Shown: positions 34,331 through 47,693 of the stretch, piece by piece
Layout of the letters: the number at the start of each line of letters is the position of its first letter
Position numbering within the stretch: position 1 is the first letter of the stretch
Assembly: GCA_030737835.1 (NCBI GenBank)
Contig: JAUJYN010000032.1
Location: 1,160,991 to 1,224,990, forward strand
Length of the DNA: 64,000 nt
Direction: 5' to 3'
Origin: Acorus gramineus
Taxonomy: Eukaryota > Streptophyta > Magnoliopsida > Acorales > Acoraceae
The notes under the pieces: model-generated
Told to the model about the DNA's origin: nothing
Database searches by the model: none
What the model saw: only the letters and a program-made list of their open reading frames with translations
Position numbers and translations under genes: made by a program

Positions 34331-36140
34331 TGTATTGATGATAATATATTTTCTTTGTGTGCAAGTAATGACTAGGCATCACGATATTTCTTAGGATATT
34401 TTTTTTGGGTTTTTATTTTTAAGTGTTTGCTATTAAAAAATAAGTTATTTATTTATATAATTATAAATAGCCTAATTAGATTTATACCATTAGAATGTTT
34501 GAAAATTATGCATTTATACCACCGTAGTTAAATTCCATCATCTTTTTAAAAATTTCTAGAGTTTTTTTCATGTATACCATAAAAAAATGTGGTATTTATT
34601 TTTATACCACCACAAATAATGTATTTATTTTTATACCATTAGAATTTTTTTTAATGTAAAAATTTACGCCTTTTTTATCCTTTTTATCCAAAATGAATCT
34701 TAACTATAGTCAGTTTCTTAATCAAGGTGTAAAAATGACAAAAATAACCTTAATATATAATATTTGTAATAATATAAATAATTAAACATAATAATCTAAT
34801 TAATTTTATGTTCTTTCTAAATTAATCTTGAGTCATTTAACCTTACTCCTTCTTTCCTTTTCTTTCAATCAAGATCTAATTTTTAAAAAAAATTATCATT
34901 TTGTAATATATATGATTAATTGTTCTCAAAATACTTTTTTTTACTAATATAACTATTAATAATTTTTATGTCTTTGCTAATAAATACCTTGTTTTTGGGT
35001 TTTAGATGAAATTTATCACTTTTACATTAAAATTGATTTTTTTAAATCTTACAAATATTGAATTGGTAAGGTTAAATATTCTAAAAAAAATAAAATAAGG
35101 CTAAGTTGGTCATTTCTTCAAGACTTTAACGGTTTTAATGAAAATTTGAATTGAAGTTAACTAGGATGATAATTGGTAAATATGCATAAGTTTCTTTTTT
35201 TAGAGTTGGGTTTTTTTAAATTAAATAAAATTTAATAACATGTTTTTGGATGCTGCATAAGTAATAAAAAATATTCTATTTTGAATATCAAAGACTATGA
35301 TGTCATTAGTAATAAAAAACTCTTTCATATTTAAAATTTATTTTTAAAATATTTTCTTTAATTATTATTTTTATTTATATATTAAATTCTTACGTAGTTT
35401 ATGATATAGAAACAAATATAGATTTTTCTATTTATAAAAATAAGTATTATATTGTGATACAGTTTATGTATGTATGTGTGTGCCTACAAATGTACATATG
35501 TAGAAAATTATGCATTGACATTAATAGATCTATTTAAAAATATGGCAAATCAAGAGCGATAAATATGCAAAATTGCTAAATAATTTAATGGTACAAAAAT
35601 AAATTGATTATTTTTAATGGTATAAACATAAATAACCATTTTTTGAAGGGTATATATATATGCAAAAATCTAATATTCTTTAGGCTATATGGAAAAGATT
35701 GTGGTAAAGTTTTTTTTGTCATTTTTTTTTATAGTTTTGACGCTAAGGTCAGGTTTGAATCCGCGGTAGGGCGGATTTTGCAGCGAAAAACTCATGTAAT
35801 ATCTCCGTGGATCCAAACAGAAAAGCAGCATCTGCGTTTCAAAATTAAACTCACGTGAAGTTTTTCGCCGCCACCCAAATGCACTCTAACTAAAATAATT
35901 TTTTAAATATTTTTTAATTGAGGACTTAAAATGAAATATGGAAATGTGAGAGATCAATAATTATATAGCATAGTTTACAAGACTTCAAAATAATTTTATT
36001 TTTAAATTTAAAAAATCAAACATGTCACATGCATCCACCAGTCAATTAGTCAGCTGTCCAACACGAATTTGGAAACCCGTCAATCCCTTGAACCCGCATG
36101 AAAGCCCAACTCTCAACATTCAAATGTTGAGTCCTGCTCT
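34331..36140. other. AT-rich intergenic region
   Basis: Up to about 34555 it is WOX upstream sequence shared with copy 1 (27272-27470). From there to about 36000 it is AT-rich with no gene; TATACCATTA and TATACCACCA motifs recur. A GC-richer patch at 35745-35880 (GGTTTGAATCCGCGG) may be an old MITE, but I cannot define its ends. Confidence 0.5.
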
Positions 36141-36144
36141 CCAT

Positions 36145-36630
36145 CCAACACATATAAAGCCTCATCGAGCCGTTATGGACCGAGTGTTTTATACTCCCCC
36201 TCTTTTAGGGTTTTTGCAAACCCACCCGCTCCGGCCGTTCGATCCCCTTTTCCGCGGCTCGTTCAACAGCAATGTTGACCGCCGATCGATCCCTTCATCC
36301 GCCGCTCGCTAGCGATGTCTTATGTGACGAGGAGCTTCCATGGCGTCCCTCCATCGGCCGTGCCTGCCATCATGGACTGTGTGCTGGCCTTGACCAGTCT
36401 TTCCCGTTTCTCTCTCTTGTCTTCCCTCCTTGAAGCCTTCCACGGTCTCACCCAGGTAATCCACGCATCAATGGCGATCCACTCGAAATTGGTCTTTCTC
36501 ACTCAAATTGAAACTCGTGTATCTTGATTTTTAATGTAGGATTTATTGAAGGGTGGTGAACCTGGACTTGAGTAGTTCGAACTGTGTCAATCTCATACAT
36601 TTCTGCTCTTTGTTGCCTTATATAGAACAT
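36145..36630 (+). pseudogene. 5' end of an unidentified host gene (promoter, exon 1, decayed exon 2)
   Basis: A TATA-like TATAAA (36153-36158) is followed by a pyrimidine-rich leader and an ATG at 36315. Exon 1 (36315-36455) encodes 47 residues, MSYVTRSFHGVPPSAVPAIM then DCVLALTSLSRFSLLSSLLE and AFHGLTQ, ending at the donor CAGGTAATC in phase 0. An acceptor (AATGTAG) at 36539 starts exon 2, DLLKGGEPGLE, followed at once by TAG. I do not recognise the family with confidence. The short hydrophobic helices look like the start of a helical-repeat protein. Nothing further can be followed. It is probably a broken or truncated gene. Confidence 0.45.
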
Positions 36631-37324
36631 CAGTGAGTATAAGCTACTCCGATTTATACCTGGACATTTTTCTATTTAGATACTATGCATCAATACAAGT
36701 TTATATGTTTTGGTTTAGACATTATATTATTATGTTTTGATCCTCATCGAAGTCTGAGGGGTCTGGTGTCTTGATGAACTGATCGTATCTTGTTTCCTTG
36801 ATCGATGCTTCCTCACTGGCCCAAGGCCTGGGCCATATCTCATTTAGAATTGAACCAACTTGTATATTAACAAGAATGTGTTTAGTTACCGTTTATTGGA
36901 AATAAATAAAAACAACCTTTTGACTTTTGTCTCATGCCATATCTACTTCAACAATAATATAAGCATACCTCAATGTACTATATGCTTAAGAATCCCCAAA
37001 TGCGCTGACTGTGGCATCATCACAAGGAAAATTCTTATTATTTCTTTGTTTGCATGTGCAAAACTACCTATAATTTGTTTTAGGCATAGAAATTACATGG
37101 GCTTTATGAGATTAATAATTTATATAAATCAGTAGAAAAAAAATAAGATAGTAAAACATACTATCAATGTTTGTAGGTTATTATCAATATTTTGAGTTTC
37201 ATTGTCCAAAGTTTTTTATGGAGGCTTGTTTGACGTTTTTTGGTAACAGCATCCCTTCATATTTGGCTAAACTTTTATTAGTTGCAAAATCTAACAGGTA
37301 GAAGTATTTGGGTCATAATGAAGG
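36631..37324. other. Spacer between gene fragment and copia element
   Basis: No gene or clear repeat seen. It may contain further decayed intron sequence of the gene fragment to the left. Confidence 0.45.
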
Positions 37325-37905
37325 TGTTGGGTTTTATTGTGGTCTTGCAACTCCCACATTTTGGTTTTGAAATCCTGGATCAAGTAATGCAGTTTGTAAA
37401 AGTTTATAATGATGATACATTTTATGTAATTTATTGAGTCTATGAAGATGGATGGTCAGGATTGACTAATTAAAGATGCATAAGATGTATTGTGTTTTGT
37501 TGAGAAACACTCATAGTTGATTACATATTTAAAAATGGGATACTTCTTTCCATTTCCCTGTTTTAATATACCTCAAAAAGTGAAAAGAATACATACAACC
37601 AATATAACACATGTGGACAACATAAAAATAAAAAACAGAGCACCGACTCACTCCATATATTCATGGTCGGTGAAACAAAACTCTATCCACCATGTTAAGC
37701 TTTTGTTGTTAAGAATACCATCACAAAAGAGGGTAAAAGAAGAGAGAAGGTCTTCTTCTTCAAAGATTTACCAAGTTCTCAAGCTTTCCAGGTATGAAAG
37801 AAACCCTCCCACTCATTTATAAAATATGAAATCTGAAATTCTTTGTCATTCTTTATGCCTTGTCAAATATGAGTTTGTGTGTTGATCTTGGGTTTAAATC
37901 CATCA
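37325..37905 (+). repeat. 5' LTR of the copia element
   Basis: 581 bp, from TGTTGGGTTTTATTG to AAATCCATCA, followed after two bases by the primer-binding site. The left flank is GAAGG (37320-37324); the right partner lies outside the window. Confidence 0.75.
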
Positions 37906-38848
37906 TTTGGTATCAGAGTCAACACATTTAAGTTCATATTTGAATGGGTTTTCAGATTTTGGGATTGTTTGTATAAACTAGGGTTTCCTTAGAGTTCTTT
38001 ATAAACCCTTGTTTTAAGTTTGATGAAATCCATTGAGTTGGGGTTTTTTCATATCCAAATCAGATCTGAATATTTAATTTTATTCTCATATATGATTACA
38101 AGGGTTCAATTTCAGAGCATATTTGGGTTTTCATATGAAGGCCGATTATTTCTTGATTTAAGTTTCAATTTTATTTATATCAAGAAGCAACTATTTTATT
38201 GAATGTTGATGGTAAAGTAATTTAGCTTTCTATAGCTTTATATATCATTTATTTGCTGAATTTTGGTTGTCATTCCTTTTGCTCCTGCTTGAATTGTCGC
38301 TTATATGTTAAAGAATTGGCTTATAAGCAAGCTAGTTCAATTTGAACTGATTTTATCTATATAGCTGAGCACAACAAAATCTGAAATGCAGTCATACTTC
38401 AATATTTTGATTTCCATTGTTTGTGGGACACCAAAGTGACCACTTCCAAGGGATTTTTTAAAATTTTAATGAAAAGATATGTTGATATTTGCCACTTATA
38501 TGAATGATGTTTTTATTCTGGACTGCATATTGCATGGAGTCAATTAAACATAATTGATCGACCCAAAGGAGACAATAATGTGAGCTACTCTGTGGGAATA
38601 GATGGTTAACATGTGTCCCGTAAATGAAGATTCTTTTAAGCCCAAAGGAGTAAAAGATTTATGAGTTTATAGTTCATGTGTTAATCAGTCTAACAAGCAA
38701 GAGATCTTGCAAAGGAATCTTTGTTCATTAGGTCTCGGCCCAAAGGAGGGACTTAGTGTTACAAAGATTAGGATCAATAATTAAAAAAAAAAAGTGGTCT
38801 ATATTTATATGCATCAAAATTGAATGTTTTAATATTCCTGCACTAGAT
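37906..38848 (+). other. Leader region of the copia element
   Basis: Non-coding. The motif CCCAAAGGAG occurs three times at about 38562, 38641 and 38740, at spacings of about 79 and 99 bp. No open frame stands out. Confidence 0.6.
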
Positions 38849-40089
38849 ATGAATCTTGCTACTGTCCATGGTTATCTAACTGGCATTGAGGTTCTTGATG
38901 GGACCAATTATGCCAAATGGAGATCTCAACTTGATATTACCTTAGGTTGCTTGGACTTTGATATTTGCCATCAGAGAAGATGAGCCACAGCAACCCACAC
39001 CTACCTCCAGTAATCAAGTTCGAGCCAATTATCAAAGGTGGGAAAAAGCGAATAGAATGTCTCTGATGATTATTAAGGGTTCCATAAGCAAAGGAACTCT
39101 TGGAAATTATTCAGAGACAACATGCGGGTTCTACAAAGGCTCGATTGGCCAACTGATGGAAAAACTGGGATCCATCAAATTTGATGGACAAGGGAGTGTG
39201 CGTGAACACATTTTACATATAGCAGACCTGGTATATCAGCTGAAGGATCTCGGATTGGATCTGGGAAATGATTATATAGTGTACAAGTCTGTCAACTCTC
39301 TTCCAATGGCATTTGACACTTTCAAGGTCAACTATAATTCAATGGCCCAGAAGTGGAATGTAGATGAGTTAATTGCCCATTGTGTTCAAGAGGAAGATAG
39401 GCTGAAGACAAACAAGGCAGATTATGCACATGCAGTTTGTTTGGGACCAAATAAGAAATCTTTCAAGAATTCTGGGAAGAAGAAATAGAAGAAGCCACAA
39501 AAAAATGTTCAACCTCAGTTAGTCAAAGACCCTAAACAGAAACAGTTTGTGAGGGCTTGTTTCTTTTGCAAGAAGGAGGGTCATATGCAGAAGGATTGCT
39601 GGAACTATAAGAAATGGCTTGAAAAGAAAGGTAGTGGTCTATCCCTGGTCTTTCTAGAAACCAATTTTGTTGATGTTCCATGCAACACTTGGTGGCTAGA
39701 CACTGAGGCAAGTGCTCATATTTTGGTTCATTGCAGGGGTTTTGAACCTAGCGTTGACTTCAGGATGAGGAGCATTATCTATATATGGGCACTGCTGAGA
39801 GGGCCAAAGTGGAGGCTATTGGCACTTTAAGTCTTCTTTTGGACACTGGTTGTGTTTTAGAGTTGGAAGATACTCTTTTTGTTCTTACAATGAGAAGGAA
39901 CCTTGTATCAGTTGCTAGACTTGATGTGAAGAACTACAGGTTCTATTTTGGTGATGGGATTTGTAAGATATTTTTTGGTTCTAATATAGTTGGAACTCTT
40001 GTTGATAACTTTTATCGTTTGAATTTGGATCCTAGTTATGCCAAATCTCTATTGTGTTTTCATGTTGACGCATGTCAGCCTATTAACAG
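38849..40089 (+). other. gag and protease region of the copia fossil
   Basis: The gag starts MNLATVHGYLTGIEVLDG and continues with the family's GTNYAKWRSQL motif, QLMEKLGSIKF, DGQGSVREHI and a knuckle CFFCKKEGHMQKDC at about 39555-39600. The protease follows (WWLDTEASAHI), then a stretch with LVSVARLDVKNYRF and FYRLNLD that leads into the pre-integrase region. It is a fossil. Confidence 0.85.
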
Positions 40090-41672
40090 TGTTGTGCTTG
40101 TGTCATTTGGAGCGCTCTGTTTGAAAAAATTGGGTACATAATTTTTTTTCAAAGTTATGTATTCCTGATTTGGTATTTGGATTTGATTTAGTTAAAATCC
40201 AAGATGAAGAGGTTTAAATATGAGTTTACTATGAGATGTCCAGTTTTGAGTTAGCTTTCGTACAGAAGTGGAATTAGATCAACTGGATTCCTGTAGCAAA
40301 AGTTATGGGTATTTTTTCAAGTATACCCCGGGGATGGAAATTCTGACAGCAGCCCTGCTCGATGTTTAGCTCTAATTTTGGAATAGCTGGAGAGATTATT
40401 TGATCATGACATAAACATAAAAGTTGTAGATAATCTTCTTAGCTTTCCATCGGTTTTGGATTTGAGCAATTCAGAGCTGTATCGGGGAAGTTATGGTTGT
40501 TCCAGTGAAGCTTGCGCAGAATTTCTAGTCGAAGGGCGACTTAGTAATTCCCCCTTAGATATTTGTGATAAATATCTCCTCTCTCTCTCTTCCCCTCTCA
40601 CCCCCACGTCGACTAGCTTTTCTGGTCCCTCTTCCTCTCCTTCAAAAGCACACCAAGTGTTTGATGAAAGTCCCCAATGAGAAGGAGGTGGAGGAGGAAG
40701 TGGTGGTGGATCTTTGTGTAAGTGTTGTTGTCTTCTCCTCTCTCTCAAGCTCCCCTCATGATCCTTCCCCCCCCCCCTGTTTTTCAGCCAAGGAGAAGGC
40801 TGAGGAGAGGTGGTGGTGGTGGTGGTCTCGGTGGCGGCGTTTCGGTCCGCGAAGGGCCCCCGACCCGAACCTCCCCCTTTCGTTCCCCTCCAAGTGAGCT
40901 CCTCCCATTCTTTTCTTGGATTTTTAGGGCTTAAGGGGTTGTGGGAAGGTCATGCATGTTGGGTAGATGTGTTAGGGTGTGTGTGAGGGGTTGGAAGGGT
41001 TAAAATGGGGTAAGGATGGCTTGGGCGCGCGATGGGCGCAGTCTGCGCGCGCGCAGGCGAGCGCTAGCAGGCTCTGGCGGGCGCGCAGACGCCCGCGAGC
41101 GCGTGTGCGCGGGTGCGCGCGAGAGTGCGTGCGGGTGCGCGCGGGTGCAGGCGCGAGCGGGGGTGTGCGTGGTAGTGCGCGGGAGTGCGCGCGGGCGCGC
41201 GTGGGCGTGGGCGTGCGCGCGCGCGGCAGGGCGCCTGCGCATGTTGCCTGGGCGCGGGGCATGGGACCAGTGCGCGCGCGCGTGCGTGCGTGCGCATGCG
41301 TGCGCGTGCTGGGGGGTGCGAGCAGGGTGCGTGCGCGTGCTGGGGCGTGCGTGGGTGCTGCGCGAGGGCGCGGGCTGGACGTGCTGTGCGCGTGAGCGCG
41401 AGCGGCAGCACGTCTGGGCGCACGGGCAGGCGCGCGGCAGTGCGCCGATGGTGCTGGGGCATGCGCGGGTGTTGCGCGAGGGGTGCGGGCTGGGCGTGCA
41501 GTGCGTGCGGCCCCGCGCGAGCGTGCGCGTGCGTGCGGCAGCGCGTCTGGGCGCGCGGGCAGGCACGCGGCAGTGCGCCGAGGGTGCCGGGGTGTGTGCG
41601 TGCGTGCGCATTCGTGCGTGCGCGTGCGGGGGGCCATGCGTGTGGCTGCCCGAGTGTTCGGGTAGGTGTCGG

Positions 41673-44600
41673 TGTCACGCCCCAGGGCGGCCGTCCCCGG
41701 GACGCGGCAAGTGTATATAAAATATCAGAATCTACACAGGAGGTCAATAATATATCATACACAAACAACCAGAATGACACACAGACAACAAAGAGGCTGA
41801 CATGATATATACACCAAATGCGGAAGCAAAAGACTGAATCTGTAAATAAACATACTACAGACTCGATACTCAATCATCTGTCTTGTGAGAGCCAATATAC
41901 ACAAATACAACTGAATATACACAGACGCGTGCCAAGCACGGAAATAAAATACATACAGTCAAGAAGGGATGCTGATAACCTCTGGTACTCGCGGAACGTG
42001 GCGCTGCTCCGCTACTGAAGGAATCCCTCGGAAAGCTCCAACTGCTGCTCCGGCTCCAGCTCAAGCTCAGTGGCAACTGGGGAAAACATATGCGAGGGGT
42101 GAGCCACACGCTCAGTGAACATCACAACCCATGCATCACAGACAATATTGACCACAATGTAATTATTTATCCAACCTCTAAGTGGCATAACAACATAATC
42201 CAGTGGTTCGTACATTGCCGAACCACCACACCCTCACCCTCACCCATCAATGGGTGACATAGGCTATTGGGACTGATAATCACCCATAGACAAATCCAGC
42301 GGGTCGCTCATCGCCAACCCACTACACCCTCACCCTCACCCTCACCCTACCACGGGTGACATAGGATTTTGGGACTGACTAGGCTGTTGGTCACCCTTGG
42401 TCCACCGATAGTCTCTCCTCCACTCCGTAGGCCGCTTGGCTTTCACCCACAACTTCAGCCCAGTCCGAAACCAAATCAGGAGGCGCCTACTGATGGGAAC
42501 CCTTGGAAGGGACGGCCTTTCTAACGCTGGGGCAGCCTCTACCGGATCCAACGAAGGGAAACAGAACAGCCTATCCATACGCATATGATCCACTCGGATC
42601 CGCCGACTACACATCTCTACAATTCTAATGTCATGAATTCCTCAGAATTCCTCCAAGGCGCATAACCAATATGCACGGAACATACACCATAATTAGCAAG
42701 GGTGGAATGTCATTGGGGGAAAGAAACTTGGGAGGGCAGCGTGAGTTCCCGATATAGGACACCCCGACAACCAAACAAGGAACACGGAGTACCCTAGCCC
42801 GGGTCTCACCGCTGTCCTCGCGAGGCCCCTCCCCTATAGTATTCACTAAATATGCTAATAATCATATAATTTGGTATAACATTTCTTATAATATTATTGG
42901 GAAAAGAAACCTTGGGAGGGCAGCGTGAGTTCCCGATACAGGATACCCCGACAACCAAACAAGGAACACGAAGTACCCTAACCCGGGTCTCAGTGTTGAC
43001 CTCGCAAGGCTCCTCCCTATAATATTACCTAAGGCATGCATTTAACATACACTAGCATTTAATTTAATAAATAAACTAGTAGGACACATGCATAGGCCAA
43101 GGCTTCCTAGCATGAGAACAGGGGGACATGATGCATGGCTCATACACATATCCTAAGGGTGCAAGTCCCTAACATACAAGTCTAGGGTGGCATGCATTCT
43201 ACACATAAATCATGCTGCATGGATTAATATTTATAACAGGCTAATATACATCCATGGTGCCTCGGGGGAGGGCAATACACTCCCAAGTGAGTAGTATGCC
43301 TCCCTACTGGGTTGGATTGTCCCACTCACCAGAAACCGGGTCGTCGCGCGACCGTCCGTCAAGATCTGCAAGACAGGCATTTATACGGTGAGTAAAATAC
43401 ATAAATACATCAAAAATACTCTAAAATACCCAACACTCGGACAAGCGTACATACGGCCCGTACGCACGCGAGTCCGAGCATCCCGACTCACTCCCGAACC
43501 CACCGGGCAGCCGCACGCACGGCCACCCGCCCCGGGCGCACAGCCGAGCCCCGGCCCGCGCGCCAAGGCGCACTGTCGAGCCCGCACACCCGGACACCAC
43601 CGGCACACTGCCGCGTGCCGACGCACTGCCGCACGCACGCGCACGCTCGCGCGAGCACCGCGTCCAGTCCAGCGCGCCCCCGCGCGCACTGCACGCACGC
43701 CCCAGCACGTGCACGCACTGGTCCCCAGCTCCACACCCAGGCGCATGCCCAGGCGCCCTGCCCAGCACCCAGGCACAGTGCCCAGGCGCCTTGCCCGCGC
43801 GCGCGCACGTTCGCGCGCACGCCCGTCCGCGCCTGAGCGCACTCCCGCGCACACCCCCGCTCGCGCCAGCACCGCGCGCACCCGCGCGACCACTCGCGCG
43901 CACCAGCGCACCCGCGCGCACGCACCCGCGCCCAGTGCACTGCGCCCGCCAATGCCCAGCGCCCAGCACCCGCGCCCAGTGCCCAGCGCCACCCGCGCGC
44001 ACGCCCGCGCGCACCCTGCCACCTGCTGCGCTGCCTGCTGCCTGTGCTGCCAGCCTACCCGGGACAGCCTGCCATCCTGCCCGAGCCGGCCAACCACCAC
44101 TCCGACGGCCACCAACGGCCTCCAACCGCCTCCAACGGCCACCCACAGCCACCCCAACCTCAAAACCACCCTCCTAACATACATCTAAGCATGAAAAGAG
44201 AGGAAAAAGGGCTTACCAAGGGGAGGAAGAGATGTTCGGTTGCTCTCCGCGCACCGAAACCTCTCCCAAAAGGCTTCCAACACCGAGATCTACTCCCACC
44301 TCTGAAATGGTACAAATCAGGGAAGAAGAGAGGGGGGATGGAGGGGCAAAACTCGTCGGAATTCGAATTTGAAAGCACCAGGGTGTAGATCGGGACCCGA
44401 TCTACACTTCCTATGCTTTAGGTTTTTAGGTTTGAGGGCTCTAAGGGGCTCAAATCAAAGAAAAGGAGAGGGGAGAGAGAGAAGCTTTTTGGTAGGGATG
44501 ATGAATAGTACTTTTCTAATTTTTAGATTCCATTTATATAGCGAGTCACTTAAAATACCCGGATACGCTCCGAAACTGCGAAATTTCGGAAACGTTGCCG

Positions 44601-44803
44601 GAATTCGATGAAATTTTTGTGAGAGGCCTAAAATGGCACCAGGACACCAAATATGCAGTTAGATTTCCAATCGGAGTCCTCTAGCTCAGGACGATAGCTA
44701 ACAGTCCAAAAATTAGCGGTTCCGATCGAAAACCGAAAAAAACAAAAAACTGCCAGAACGCTCCAACGGTTACCAGCAGGCTAAAAGTGACACATATATA
44801 ACA
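41673..44803 (-). repeat. 3' LTR of the minus-strand gag-only element
   Basis: Plus-strand ends are TGTCACGCCCC and CACATATATAACA. Contents, read on the minus strand: a TATA-like TATATAAA near 44533, the leader palindrome at 44383-44407, donor-like GTAAG at 44216, GC island (43440-44030), acceptor-like TTGCAG at 43366, a tandem pair of a roughly 200-bp block (about 42700-43020), and G-run/hairpin modules (about 42180-42370). Confidence 0.92.
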
Positions 44804-47693
44804 TTCTTCCCCCTTAGGAAATTTTGTCCTCAAAATATGCAAAAACATCTAGGAGGGGAAAAGATGCGGATACGCGTCACACCTGGCATCCTTGAGCTCC
44901 CAAGTGTCCTTGACACCGGAACGGTGCTGCCATCGCACCTCGACCTACTGGACGGTCTCGGTGCAGAGCCTCCTCACGCGGCGGTCCATGATCTCAATCG
45001 ACTGCTCCACGAATGACTGTCCGGCTCAGAGACGAGCGGCTCGAACGGGATGACGTGAGCAGGATCGTGGACACACCTTTACCCAACTGCGAACCCACCC
45101 CTCCAAGACGGAAGGGTAAGAATTGGCGCTGAGGTGAGCCTCCGATAAAACTCCAGGAAGCTCTCCTCGCAAGAAGGGGACCACTCGAACCGGACATCCT
45201 TCCGAGTAAGGCGGTTAAGAGGAACAGCTATCTTCGAGAGTCCCTCGTCAAGCTTCCTACAATAACCTGCTAAACTCGGGAAGCTCCGAATCCCTGCGGG
45301 GTTCGACGGTCGGCGCCAATTTGACGCGACGAGCGTCTTGCCCGGGTCCACAGATATGCCTTCACCAGAAATCACCCAGCCCAAAAGGCCTTAACCTCTA
45401 ACCAAAACTCGCACTCGATCTTTCATCCATCTGATGCTTCCATGGTATCCCTTGCCTGGGAAAAGAAACCTCGGGAGGGCACCATGAAATCCCGATATAG
45501 GATACCCCGACAACCAAACAAGGAACACGAAGTACCCTAGCCCGGGTTTCAACGCCGACCTCACAAGGCCCCTTAATCCAGAAAGGAACACTAGAAGAAG
45601 ACATCATTTTAAAGAACACTACTAACCCCTCCGGATCATCTACCTCTAGATGATCACCCAACGATGTCCTTCAACATCCACTACAAGACCGGACCCAACA
45701 TCATCGGGAATGGTCGAATCAACAATTTGGTCACGAGCGACCCGTCTTCGCCTCATCCACACCCTCACTCCCGAAAGGAGACATTTTGGGACTTTGGGAG
45801 AGACTTAGACACATTTTGGGACTTTGGGAGAGACTTAGACTGCTCTCTACCCCTGGTCCACCGGTAGCCTCTCCCCGCTCCGTAGCTCGCCTGGTCCTCT
45901 GACCGGGGGCCTGTCTAACGCCGGGCTGTACTACGCGGATCCAACGAAGGGGAGAGCGATCCCACGCTCGCGGCACCATTCAATAATCTCTTCCCGGGTA
46001 GCCCCTACCTGGTATACTCCCAAATTCAGTACCCCTCCGACTGCATCGGTGGTACCTACTGATGGGAACTCTCTACCAGGACGGCTACAACCCGGCTTCC
46101 TTAACTCAATCAATCGCTCTTGACACTCGCTCACCAAATACCACACACACTTGCATAACAGCAACCAAACACACACCCACAATTATATCCTATTACTGGA
46201 GAGTTGAGAACACAAAATAATACCTCGAACCATGATACCCGAAAGCTGCGCCTCCTCGGCCGTAAGCGCTGCAACTCTGCCCTGGACCAACCGCGGCTGA
46301 GGAGCAGGAGCACGCCTCGCCGGCTGCACTGGCTGCCTCCACTGGTCAACTCCGACCACCCTGTGGCTGCTGCTGACGCTGAGGGTGCTGGGGAGGCTGG
46401 TGCGGAAGCTGCTGCTAAGAACTGCGGCTGCTGAGGTGGCACGCGGGGTCGGCCAGCATCAGGGCAATGTATCTGATATGCCCGATGCGCTGACAATGGA
46501 AACAGCGCCGCCTCTCCGTGCATGGACTGGATGGGACTGCCGCAATGGGTGCTGGATCCCACACTGGCACCGCATCTGCTGGAGGAGAGGCAGCCGCTGA
46601 CTGATCGAAGCGGGGCCTCTTCCTCTTGCGCTGCCCCTGGTCCCGACTCCCGGAAGGACCCTGATCTGCAGAAGGGGTCGGAACCCCCACGATGATCCCG
46701 AGATCTCGCTCGACGTCTTCGCTCGAGACACCAAGTCCGAGAACCTCGAGAATGCCTGGGAGGTGACGTGCACTCGGATGGCACTGCTGAGACCGAGCTC
46801 GAATCGACGGCACCTCGTGTCCTCGTCCATCACCAAGGCCGGAGCAAATCTGGAGAGCCTCGTGAAGCGCGTAGAGTAGTCAGCAACCGACATGGAGCCC
46901 TGCGTCAATTGCTCGAACTCCCGCATCATGATCTGACGCGTCGAGAACGGAAAGTACTCCTCCAAGAAATACCTCCGGAATCCTGCCCAAGAAAGCTGCT
47001 CCACTCCCTCTGGGATGTCCACCACTCGGGTAGCCCACCAGTCGGCGGCGTCACCCTTCAGCATAAAGGTGGCGAGGGGGACTCGCTGGCGATCAGTGCA
47101 AAGCATGGCCGCGAAGATCGTATCCACCTCCCTCAACCAACGCTCTGGCGCAAGAGGATCTGCCGACTGACCATGGAACTCGGGAGGGTGGAGCTTCAAA
47201 AAGGCGTTGAGGCCGCTCTGCTGCACTCGCGCTGCCGCCTCTAGCTCCTCCTCCCTCTGCAGGGGACCCTGAACTCCTACCACCGGAATCGCTACTGGGA
47301 CTGGGGGTACATCGGGTACCACAGGCGGATCTGCTACTAAGGGGACCTGCGGAACTGCCTCGCGAGTCGCCCTCAGCTCCTGAATCTCTCTAGCCTGCTC
47401 TGCCAATGCTCTGGTCTGGGTCTCCACCAAATCAGCCAACCGAGCGAAAGCACGCTCCCAAGCAGGAGGCTCCTGCGTCAAGGGCTCTCCGGTAGCATCC
47501 TCGTCTCTGGTAGGTCCGGAAACCTCCAAAGACCGAGAGGGACCTCGTCCGCGCCGTCCTCTGCGAGGAGGCATATCAGCACCCTAAGAAAACCAGACAC
47601 TAGGATCAGAATACTCATATAGAAATCCTAGGACTCATCTCTACGAAAGGAAGACTATTGGCTCTGACAGGACCAGGCTCTGATACCAACTTT
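44804..47693 (-). other. Internal region of the minus-strand gag-only element
   Basis: The gag (about 47574-46200, minus) starts MPPRRGRRGRGPSRSLEVSG and carries LNAFLKLHPPEFHGQS, WLREVDTIFAAM and YFLEEYFPFSTRQ, plus a knuckle-like CFHCQRIGHIRY. Between gag and the pol remnant lies sequence that resembles LTR modules (for example 45460-45590 and 45890-46110). The remnant near 45080-45385 has [17 protein letters not shown] and a chromodomain-like tail follows toward 44810. It is a fossil with several breaks. Confidence 0.85.

Noticed and set aside
35745-35880. Possible host exon in a GC-richer patch
   Set aside because: There is no coherent frame or splice sites, and the composition change alone is not enough; it may be an old MITE.
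36022-36312. 96-codon open frame upstream of the unidentified gene
   Set aside because: It overlaps the TATA box and leader of that gene in another frame and has no recognisable motif.
42012-42215. Small LTR frame with the acidic stretch LELEPEQQLELSEGFLQ
   Set aside because: The frame is repeated in sister LTRs, but it is not kept in the more distant subfamilies, and nothing supports translation.
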